This document shows positions 5,510 through 11,301 of a stretch of 11,301 nt of DNA, piece by piece. Source of the DNA: CAIKOD01 sp035543455 (lineage in GTDB: Archaea > Halobacteriota > Methanomicrobia > Methanomicrobiales > Methanospirillaceae); contig DATKKE010000030.1 of NCBI GenBank assembly GCA_035543455.1, positions 1-11,301 on the forward strand. The letters are read 5' to 3'. A model generated the notes under the pieces. That model was not told the DNA's origin. It saw only the letters and a program-made list of their open reading frames with translations, and ran no database searches. The position numbers and the translations under genes are program-made. Position 1 is the first letter of the stretch. Every line of letters begins with the position of its first letter.

Positions 5510-6790
5510 ATGGAAAATAACACAATAAAAAACCAGAAGAAACCTGAACAGGAGTATTTTCTCTCCGAAGTGATAGGGGCAAAGGTCCGTTGGAACGGGA
5601 AAAAAATCGGAACGTTGTCAGACCTCGTCATTGTTGAAACATCAAAGATACCGGAAGTGACCCATCTGGTTATCATCCGGTCGTTCGGTTACCCTTCTCT
5701 TCTCGTGCCGATGAATAATGTCCAGTCATTTGGGAGGAAGGAGATAACCATTGGCATCGAATCGATCGAGCAGTATGAGAAAGCCCCCCCCGAGTCTGTT
5801 TTCCTCTTAAAAGACCATATTCTCGATAAAAAAGTCCTTGATATCGAAGATAAGGAAGTTGAGGTCGTCTATGACATACGACTTGTGCACAGGAACGGGA
5901 AGATCTATGTGACCGATGTCGACGTCAGTCGTTACGGTCTCCTCAGGAGGATCGGCCTCAAGGTAATTGCAGATATCATTCATAATTTCAACCCGGACCG
6001 GGAGGAACAGATGATATCATGGACTCTTGTCCAGCCCCTGCCAAGTCCCATGGGCAGTTTCCGCGGAAACGTAAAACTGAACGTCCTGATGGAAACCTTA
6101 TCCGAGATCCACCCGGTAGATCTGGCCGATATCCTCGAAGAACTGGACAATGAACAACGGCTGGTGATTTTTTCGGAGCTCGATACCGAGCAGGCTTCGG
6201 ATACCCTTGAAGAGATAAACCCGAATGTCCAGAGAGAGATTGTCTCATCATTAAAACGTGAACGTGTGGTCCAGCTGATCGATGAGATGACGCCCGGACA
6301 GGCGGCAGATATCCTGTCCGTTCTCCCGGCATCGGACGCCGAAGAGATCCTCGCAGAGCTCGATTCGGAAAACGTGAAAAAAATCCGGGCCATACTCGAC
6401 AGGCAGGAGGAAACCATAGTCAATTATACGACTCCCGAGTACATCAGGTTCCCTCCGGAAACGACGGCTGAACAGGCGATGAGCCTGTACGCGACCGTGG
6501 CAAAAGGAAAAGACGTCATCATGTACCTTTATGTGATTGACGCGTCTGAACACCTTCTCGGTGTAATCGATATCAAGGAACTTCTCCAGGCAGAGGACAA
6601 TCAGACCCTTGCCGACATCATGGTCTTCGATTACATCAGCCTGTCCCCCGACAGCACGTTAAAGGAAGCAAAGGAGATGTTCAACCGCTACGATTTCCGT
6701 GCACTCCCGGTTACCGATGACGATAACCGCATCGTCGGAGTGGTACCGTACCGTGATGTCATGAACCTGACCCACCATTTCATTGAATAG
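5510..6790 (+). CDS. PRC-barrel / MgtE N-domain / CBS-pair regulatory protein
   Basis: A soluble 426-residue protein with no membrane segment. Residues about 14-90 form a PRC barrel (SEVIGAKVRWNGKKIGTLSD), and about 95-165 resemble a second PRC-like half (LDKKVLDIEDKEVEVVYDIR). Residues about 190-300 are an MgtE intracellular N-domain made of repeated acidic helical motifs such as HPVDLADILEEL and TPGQAADILSVLP. Two CBS motifs follow (about 303-362 and 371-424, the second with FRALPVTDDDNRIVGVVPYRD). In true MgtE channels the N-domain and CBS pair sense cytosolic Mg2+ (and ATP) and gate the attached membrane domain. Here that membrane domain is absent and the third gene of an Nramp operon supplies the sensor part alone. 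The likely role is a Mg2+/nucleotide-dependent regulator of the neighbouring transporter. Start supported by GAGGT near 5498. Confidence 0.9.
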   Translation: MENNTIKNQKKPEQEYFLSEVIGAKVRWNGKKIGTLSDLVIVETSKIPEVTHLVIIRSFGYPSLLVPMNNVQSFGRKEITIGIESIEQYEKAPPESVFLLKDHILDKKVLDIEDKEVEVVYDIRLVHRNGKIYVTDVDVSRYGLLRRIGLKVIADIIHNFNPDREEQMISWTLVQPLPSPMGSFRGNVKLNVLMETLSEIHPVDLADILEELDNEQRLVIFSELDTEQASDTLEEINPNVQREIVSSLKRERVVQLIDEMTPGQAADILSVLPASDAEEILAELDSENVKKIRAILDRQEETIVNYTTPEYIRFPPETTAEQAMSLYATVAKGKDVIMYLYVIDASEHLLGVIDIKELLQAEDNQTLADIMVFDYISLSPDSTLKEAKEMFNRYDFRALPVTDDDNRIVGVVPYRDVMNLTHHFIE

Positions 6791-6848
6791 GTTGCTGATC
6801 CCATAGGGAATGAAGAGCAATCGTGGAATCCCTCCGGTAAACATATCA

Positions 6849-6866
6849 TTTTTCTGAATTCTTTTT
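6849..6866 (+). terminator. T-tract terminator after the metal-transport operon
   Basis: Two T5 runs (6849-6853 and 6862-6866) lie about 60 bases after the CBS-protein stop. A small hairpin, TCCC-ATA-GGGA, sits near 6799-6809, closer to the stop. Either fits archaeal termination and separates this operon from the next, which has its own TATA box. Confidence 0.4.
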
Positions 6867-6960
6867 CCTGGAAATGGATGAGCACGAAAAATCCTTCCCG
6901 ACAACAATTATTAAGTATTTCCTGTTATTTGTTACGAAAAAAACAACACATTCCTTTAGT

Positions 6961-6969
6961 TTTATATAC
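6961..6969 (+). promoter_or_regulatory. Strong TATA box of the Yip1/exporter operon
   Basis: TTTATATAC is the best TATA match in the window and sits in a distinctly AT-rich stretch (about 6890-6970). A start about 26 bases downstream falls near 6990, so the message would have a leader of about 14 bases and no Shine-Dalgarno site. This argues against the in-frame starts at 6878 (upstream of the box) and 6977 (too close to it), and for 7004 or 7007. Confidence 0.65.
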
Positions 6970-7003
6970 CCCGCAGATGACCTATGTAGTTAATCTGATA
7001 AGT

Positions 7004-7687
7004 ATGATGCAGAACATAATTGACATTTTAATCAGGCCTGATTCGTTCTTCAGAAAGAGAATCGCATCGGAAGAAAATCTTAAAATTCCATTCCTTCTCG
7101 TCGCGACAGCCGGGGTCGTCGGTGCCCTGTACGGTTATGAGGCTGGCTCCCTTACCGGGAGGATGTTTGCCGGTGCCGGTGCCGGGGTGAGCCAGCTGAT
7201 ATCGGTCTCATCCGTGGTCGGTGCGTTTGTCGGCGTCATACTGTTCTGGCTGATCGGTTCCGGTGTTTTTTACCTGATATCCATGGCCTTCAAGGGCACG
7301 GGAACGTTTAACCGGACCCTCGAATGCGTGGGGTACGGGTTTATTCCCCAGATTTTCGGGAGCCTGATCACTCTTGCTTCAGCCTTTTACTATCTTCCGA
7401 TGGTCAAGGTACCCGAAATCAAGTCCCTGACCGATCCCGTGCTCCTCCAGAATGCGGTGACTCGCCTGATGAATGACCCGGCAATGCTTGAGCTGACAAG
7501 GATTTCTGTGGTTATCGGCGTGATTTTCGTTTTATGGAGTGCGAATATATGGATTTATGGCATTAAGTACGCCAGGAGCCTTTCATTCCGGGATGCAGCG
7601 ATAACAATCCTCGTCCCGGTGATAATCTATATCGTGTATACCCTCGTCATGACATTCATTGTATCCCCGGTACCCGGAGCACAATAA
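7004..7687 (+). CDS. Yip1-family integral membrane protein
   Basis: A 227-residue membrane protein with five or six hydrophobic segments (about residues 28-48, 65-95, 108-130, 165-187 and 200-222). It opens with the typical prokaryotic Yip1-domain lead NIIDILIRPDSFF and carries KGTGTFNRTLECVGYGFIPQ, matching the region where family members have a fold-defining G/Y-rich helix start. The biochemical role of prokaryotic Yip1 proteins is not known. I chose 7004, just after the expected transcription start; 7007 is equally possible, and a 269-residue form from 6878 would begin upstream of the promoter. Its stop touches the next start (TAAATG). It opens the exporter operon and may help insert, organise or regulate the complex. 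Confidence 0.82.
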   Translation: MMQNIIDILIRPDSFFRKRIASEENLKIPFLLVATAGVVGALYGYEAGSLTGRMFAGAGAGVSQLISVSSVVGAFVGVILFWLIGSGVFYLISMAFKGTGTFNRTLECVGYGFIPQIFGSLITLASAFYYLPMVKVPEIKSLTDPVLLQNAVTRLMNDPAMLELTRISVVIGVIFVLWSANIWIYGIKYARSLSFRDAAITILVPVIIYIVYTLVMTFIVSPVPGAQ

Positions 7688-8881
7688 ATGAGCACACGAA
7701 AAAAATCCGGGGGTTTGAAGATCGTTCCGGTAGTGACATTACTGGTACTGTTCGGGATGCTGCTTGTTCTGCCTGCCGGTGTAATGGCTCAGGCAGATGC
7801 GGTGACCCAGGCACCTGCCTACAGCCAGGTGACCGTCAGCGGTGTGACACTCGACCCCGGAACGTTTTTTACCGGCGATACAGGGACTATAAATGTCGAG
7901 GTGACCAATACCGGGACCCAGAGCGTCACCGTTCACCGTGCCACGGTGTACGATTCAGATATCCGGCTGATATCCATGTCCACGTATGACAGTGTCGGGT
8001 CTATCGGGGCAGGGAATAAAATGAATTTCCAGTTTACCGTCAGGGCCGATGTCCCGGAAGGGATATATTACCCGGTATTTTCACTCGAGTTCCAGGATAC
8101 CGGTTATCTCCGCTACCCGCTAAAACTGGAAGTAAATGATGCCCCTGTCGTCCTTTCGGTGCAGGACAAACCCGATACATTCGTACAGGGACAGAAGAGT
8201 GTCGTAACACTTTCGTTAAGCAACCTCAGGACCGATACCGTAAAAAATATCCTTATTCATCCGTCAGGACAAAACGTTGATGTCATCCCCCAGGATATTG
8301 TCATCGATCACCTCGACCCGGGCCAGAACGTTAACCTGAATTTCAATCTCACTGCATCAGGCCCGACAACGGTTAATTTTGATGCCAGGTACCTGAACGG
8401 CCCGAATACTCACCGCATAACGCTCAGTCTCCCGGTCGTATTCAATACCGACAAGACACAGGCAGACCCGGTAATCAGTAATGTTATTGCGGCACAGGAA
8501 ACCGGGAATATAAAGATCACCGGAGATATCACCAATTCCGGACTTCAGAATGCCAATTCGGTCACCGTCACGGCCGGGCCGCCGGCAGTTCCCGTCGACC
8601 CGTACAAGATTTATGCGGTCGGATTGCTAAAACCGGATGATTTCTCGAGCTTCGAGATCACGGTCAGCAGCGACAGCCCCGACAATGTCCCGGTTATAGC
8701 CAGTTTCAAGGACCAGGACGGGAATGTCTATACGAGGAGCATTATTGCCGATATCTCGCAGGTGAAAAATCCGAAATCATCCAATACCGGGTCTGTCATT
8801 CCCTGGGTTATCGTCGGTATCCTTGCGGTATGTGTGGGTCTCGTCATCGGATACCAGTACTGGAAGACCAGGAACCATTGA
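7688..8881 (+). CDS. Exported, membrane-anchored protein with three CARDB/NEW3-like domains (COG1361-like)
   Basis: A 397-residue extracellular protein. It has a Sec-type signal (positive MSTRKK, hydrophobic core 12-29, probable cleavage after VMA at 34), then three beta-sandwich repeats of about 100 residues (about 45-152, 153-258 and 262-365). The first holds the NEW3/CARDB-like pattern DPGTFFTGDTGTINVEVTNTG. A C-terminal membrane helix (about 370-389) and short basic tail WKTRNH follow, so the bulk faces outside with both ends at the membrane. Similar proteins often precede MacB-type genes in archaea. The gene abuts the Yip1 gene and ends 11 bases before the ATPase; GGAG at 7675-7678 is the ribosome binding site. 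It could act as an adaptor or substrate-capture subunit of the exporter, the slot MacA fills in bacteria. No enzymatic motif is visible. Confidence 0.85.
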   Translation: MSTRKKSGGLKIVPVVTLLVLFGMLLVLPAGVMAQADAVTQAPAYSQVTVSGVTLDPGTFFTGDTGTINVEVTNTGTQSVTVHRATVYDSDIRLISMSTYDSVGSIGAGNKMNFQFTVRADVPEGIYYPVFSLEFQDTGYLRYPLKLEVNDAPVVLSVQDKPDTFVQGQKSVVTLSLSNLRTDTVKNILIHPSGQNVDVIPQDIVIDHLDPGQNVNLNFNLTASGPTTVNFDARYLNGPNTHRITLSLPVVFNTDKTQADPVISNVIAAQETGNIKITGDITNSGLQNANSVTVTAGPPAVPVDPYKIYAVGLLKPDDFSSFEITVSSDSPDNVPVIASFKDQDGNVYTRSIIADISQVKNPKSSNTGSVIPWVIVGILAVCVGLVIGYQYWKTRNH

Positions 8882-8892
8882 AAGGACAGTCC

Positions 8893-9570
8893 ATGGAAGA
8901 TACGCCCGTCATCCGCCTGGTTGACGTCAAGAAAATATATAAACTGAAATCAGGAGATGTCCCCGCATTGCGGGGAATCACCTTCGATATCATGAGAGGC
9001 GAATTTGTCGCAATCATGGGTCCGTCAGGTTCAGGAAAGTCAACGCTCATGAACATGATCGGGTGCCTGGACGTGCCGACATCGGGCGATCTTTTCCTTA
9101 CCGGCCGGAATGTCCGGGAGATGTCCGACGACGAGCTCACGTTTCTCCGGCGTGATGAGATCGGGTTTATTTTCCAGAAATTCAATTTAATCCCTCTGCT
9201 TACCGCTTTTGAAAATACCGAATACCCGGTCATCCTGAAGACCGGGCACATGGATGACGAAGGAAAAACCTTACGGCTGCTTAAACTGGTCGGGCTCAGT
9301 GAGGACCTTGTCACCCACCGGCCGGGCGAACTCTCCGGAGGACAGCAGCAGCGGGTTGCCATCGCCCGGGCCCTCGTAAATGACCCGGCTTTGCTTCTTT
9401 GCGATGAACCGACGGGAAATCTCGATTCGGTGACAGGTTCACAGATAATGGAGATTCTTGAAGGTCTCAACAAATCCGGCAGGACCATTGTCATGGTGAC
9501 CCATGACCCGCATGTCGCAGAATACGCGCATCGCACGATACGGATAATCGACGGGAAGGTGGCCGCATGA
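8893..9570 (+). CDS. MacB/LolD-type ABC transporter ATPase
   Basis: A 225-residue nucleotide-binding subunit of a MacB-like (type VII, mechanotransmission) ABC system, cytosolic and dimeric. All motifs are intact: Walker A GPSGSGKST (43-51, K49), Q-loop Gln95 in FIFQKFNLIP, signature LSGGQ (147-151), Walker B LLLCDEP with catalytic E172, and switch H204 in MVTHD. The sequence between Walker A and the signature (MNMIGCLDVPTSG, LIPLLTAFENTEYP) is typical of the MacB/LolD/FtsE branch. The ATG at 8893 is chosen over the longer frame from 8830 because AAAGGAC (8881-8887) lies before it, and upstream codons overlap the end of the anchored-protein gene. The stop overlaps the permease start by 4 bases. 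Confidence 0.95.
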   Translation: MEDTPVIRLVDVKKIYKLKSGDVPALRGITFDIMRGEFVAIMGPSGSGKSTLMNMIGCLDVPTSGDLFLTGRNVREMSDDELTFLRRDEIGFIFQKFNLIPLLTAFENTEYPVILKTGHMDDEGKTLRLLKLVGLSEDLVTHRPGELSGGQQQRVAIARALVNDPALLLCDEPTGNLDSVTGSQIMEILEGLNKSGRTIVMVTHDPHVAEYAHRTIRIIDGKVAA

Positions 9571-10775
9571 AACGGAAAAAAAATGTTTTTTTCCAGCTTG
9601 CAACACGAAATGTCCGGCTCAACCTGACGAGGTCTCTCCTTGCCGCGCTTGGGATCATCATCGGCGTGGTCGCCATAACGACGATGGGAATTCTCGGGGC
9701 AAATATCCAGCTCGCTGTTTCGTCAAACCTTTCAAGCAACGCAAACTCGCTGATTATTACGCCCGATACGGGTGGCGGGGGTGGCGGGTTCGGCGGGGGC
9801 ATGGGGGCGAAGACGACGGCCCTCATATCGGATAACCAGGTCCGCGAGATCGAACTGGCGGCAGGTCACAACACCGTAGTCCCTGTCCACTCCGGTTCAG
9901 ACCTGATCCAGGTCGGGACCAATGACAAGAAGCGGGTCGCTATCTATGGTCTCGATCCCGATAAAGTTCAGAACTTTGTCGAAATTGCAGATGGCAGCTC
10001 GTTGCGTGGCGCATCCGCCGGGGCGCTCGCAGGATCGACGCTTGCCAAAGACCAGGATATCAAGGTCGGGACCCGTATCAAAGTCGGGGACGACACCACG
10101 GGTACTTCCCAGGTCGTCAGGGTTGCCGGGATCCTTAAACCAAAAGGTTTTGGGCTCGACCTGATGCCCGATAATGCCCTGATCGTCCCTGATCGCTGGT
10201 ATACGTCGGTGTATGGGGATGAAGGTGAGTACCAGCAGGTCGATGTGCTCGTTCCCGCGATCACCGATATACCGGCCGTAAAGGATGCCATCGATAAAAA
10301 AATGAATAAAAAGGTGAAGGTGATTCAGATCACCGATTCAGGAGCGCTGCTCGAGACGATTAACTCGACAATCGGGCAGATCACCCTGTTCATCACGCTC
10401 CTTGGTGGCATTTCCCTGCTTGTGGCCTCGGTCAGTATATTCAATGTCATGATGATGTCGGTAAAAGATCGGATCAACGAGATCGGGGTATTGCGGAGCA
10501 TCGGGACGACCAGGGGAGAGATCAGGAAGATGTTCATCTACGAGGCATTCATCATCGGGGGTATCGGTGCTGGATTAGGTGGCCTGGTGAGCTTCATCGG
10601 TGGCTTCATCCTTGTGGGCCTGCTCGGGACTTCGAAGTATTTTTTCACGTTTCCGAGTCTCATCTATGTGCCGTACGGGATCGCCATCGGCATTCTAATC
10701 TGCCTGCTGTCCGGCCTGTACCCTGCAGCCAAAGCTGCAAATCTCAACCCGATCGATGCGTTGAGAAGCGAATAG
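9567..10775 (+). CDS. MacB-type ABC transporter permease (MacB_PCD + FtsX domains)
   Basis: A 402-residue permease with the 1+3 topology of MacB: one N-terminal membrane helix (about 24-45), a large extracellular MacB_PCD domain (about 46-265), then three helices (about 272-294, 323-353 and 368-386). The FtsX signature runs through NEIGVLRSIGTTRGEI to the C-terminal GLYPAAKAANLNPIDALRSE. In this class, ATP-driven helix motion is transmitted to the extracellular domain rather than moving substrate through the membrane. Substrates in bacteria include peptides, lipoproteins and macrolides; here it is unknown. An unusual glycine run (residues 69-80, ten or more Gly) sits in the extracellular domain soon after the first helix. 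The gene overlaps the ATPase by 4 bases, with AAGGTG upstream as ribosome binding site. Confidence 0.94.
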   Translation: MKRKKNVFFQLATRNVRLNLTRSLLAALGIIIGVVAITTMGILGANIQLAVSSNLSSNANSLIITPDTGGGGGGFGGGMGAKTTALISDNQVREIELAAGHNTVVPVHSGSDLIQVGTNDKKRVAIYGLDPDKVQNFVEIADGSSLRGASAGALAGSTLAKDQDIKVGTRIKVGDDTTGTSQVVRVAGILKPKGFGLDLMPDNALIVPDRWYTSVYGDEGEYQQVDVLVPAITDIPAVKDAIDKKMNKKVKVIQITDSGALLETINSTIGQITLFITLLGGISLLVASVSIFNVMMMSVKDRINEIGVLRSIGTTRGEIRKMFIYEAFIIGGIGAGLGGLVSFIGGFILVGLLGTSKYFFTFPSLIYVPYGIAIGILICLLSGLYPAAKAANLNPIDALRSE

Positions 10776-10825
10776 GGTAGTGGCTATGGATTTGGGGTCC
10801 TTATGTGATGTCCGAAAAGACTTCA

Positions 10826-10846
10826 ATATCCCCTTTTCTGGGATAT
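10826..10846 (+). terminator. Hairpin after the exporter operon
   Basis: Perfect 7-base arms ATATCCC (10826-10832) and GGGATAT (10840-10846) enclose a T-rich 7-base loop, 51 bases after the permease stop. No long T run follows, so it may be a transcript-stabilising stem or a regulatory site rather than a classic terminator. Confidence 0.4.
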
Positions 10847-10907
10847 ATGGCCAGAATCATATTTGTCCCATTCTCGTGTCCTGCCTGAGGGTACTGTGTC
10901 GGATTGG

Positions 10908-10919
10908 ATAGCCGGCTAT
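10908..10919. repeat. 12-base perfect palindrome
   Basis: ATAGCCGGCTAT is fully self-complementary and lies about 85-96 bases upstream of the TATA-like box of the last gene. It could be an operator for a dimeric regulator. Nothing else in the surrounding 266-base gap (10776-11041) is recognisable apart from the hairpin and the TATA-like box. Confidence 0.35.
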
Positions 10920-11003
10920 AGGTCCGTTAAAGGAACTGCTCCATGATGGCGATCCCCTATTGAGCAGGCCCGGTTCCTGGAACTCCTCCAAAATCACCAA
11001 ACC

Positions 11004-11012
11004 TTGATATAC
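11004..11012 (+). promoter_or_regulatory. TATA-like box before the edge gene
   Basis: TTGATATAC is placed so that a start about 26 bases on (near 11034) leaves a leader of only about 8 bases before the ATG at 11042. No Shine-Dalgarno site is present, which agrees with a leaderless or near-leaderless message. Confidence 0.45.
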
Positions 11013-11041
11013 CCGTTTATCGATAACTGACGCGGTATTGT

Positions 11042-11301
11042 ATGCGCGAAAACCGCAGAGAAAGAAATATGGGCGGGATATTTATCCCTGCATTCCTGTT
11101 TATCGGAATAGGCATCGGGCTCCTCGTCGGGCAGCCGGGGGTAGGCGCACTCGTAGGAATCGGAATCGGGTTCCTGGCGATGGCAGTTGCGAGAACCGGG
11201 GGAGGTGCAGGAACCGGACTGCATTCATCTGCTCCGGTATTCATCAGCATTCTCGTAGGGTTGATGTTTATCGTGGCAGGGATTGGTATTATCTACTTTC
11301 C
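11042..11301 (+). CDS. Glycine-rich small membrane protein, 3' end beyond the window
   Basis: The frame opens at ATG 11042 and stays open for 86 complete codons to the window edge, so the gene is partial. The protein has a short, very basic N-terminus (MRENRRERN), then three hydrophobic stretches: about residues 11-30 (IPAFLFIGIGIGLLVG), about 33-49 (VGALVGIGIGFLAMAVA) and about 66-86 (VFISILVGLMFIVAGIGII). A Gly-rich loop (TGGGAGTGLHSSA) lies between the second and third. The repeated GIGIG in the first two stretches suggests tight glycine-mediated helix packing, as in a hairpin. I do not recognise the family. The positive-inside rule puts the N-terminus in the cytosol. The antisense frames over the same bases are less plausible because they encode Pro/Arg-rich sequence. 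Confidence 0.65.
   Translation, partial: MRENRRERNMGGIFIPAFLFIGIGIGLLVGQPGVGALVGIGIGFLAMAVARTGGGAGTGLHSSAPVFISILVGLMFIVAGIGIIYF

Noticed and set aside
6878..7003. Longer start for the Yip1 protein
   Set aside because: The extra 42 codons contain the TATA box and AT-rich promoter and do not look like Yip1 sequence.
8844..9536. Minus-strand frame of 230 codons over the ABC ATPase
   Set aside because: Shadow frame with low-complexity Ser/Arg composition; the plus strand has every ABC motif.
10994..11250. Minus-strand frames opposite the edge gene
   Set aside because: Pro/Arg/Ser-rich translations without motifs; the plus-strand frame is a coherent membrane protein with a TATA-like box.

Overview
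The window looks like a stretch of a methanogenic archaeal chromosome, most likely Methanomicrobiales or a close relative. This is inferred from content, not from a database match. It carries an archaeal-type (lumazine-synthase-like) riboflavin synthase, methanogen-style PurE, TATA-like boxes in front of short or absent leaders, purine-rich Shine-Dalgarno sites, ATGA stop/start overlaps, T-rich stops between operons, and a COG1361-like extracellular protein paired with a MacB-type ABC exporter.

Region 1 (26-3654) is metabolic. purE on the minus strand is divergent from a plus-strand cluster: a class V aminotransferase, riboflavin synthase (ribC), lumazine synthase (ribH) and a class I/II aspartate-type aminotransferase. 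Each rib gene shares a 4-base ATGA overlap with one aminotransferase, and a 54-base gap between ribC and ribH carries a palindrome and a good ribosome binding site. The substrate of RibH, 5-amino-6-(D-ribitylamino)uracil, is also the precursor of the F420 deazaflavin core, so the cluster sits at the flavin/deazaflavin branch point.

Region 2 (3655-6866) is a metal-transport unit. After a 341-base gap holding T-tract terminators, an inverted repeat, a TATA-like box and a foldable 5' leader come three close-packed genes: an Nramp-family transporter with altered metal-site motifs, a 74-residue single-span membrane protein that starts with TTG, and a soluble PRC-barrel/MgtE-N/CBS-pair protein. This looks like a metal channel gate and sensor supplied separately from a transporter of another family. 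It is the best candidate here for an undescribed system.

Region 3 (6961-10846) is an export or envelope operon behind a strong TATA box: a Yip1-family membrane protein, an exported and C-terminally anchored protein with three beta-sandwich (CARDB/NEW3-like) repeats, and a MacB-type ATPase and permease. The anchored protein may take the place of the MacA adaptor in a cell without an outer membrane.

Region 4 (10847-11301) has a 12-base perfect palindrome, a TATA-like box and the start of a small glycine-rich membrane protein gene that runs off the right edge. I see no rRNA, tRNA, CRISPR array, insertion sequence or clear phage gene.
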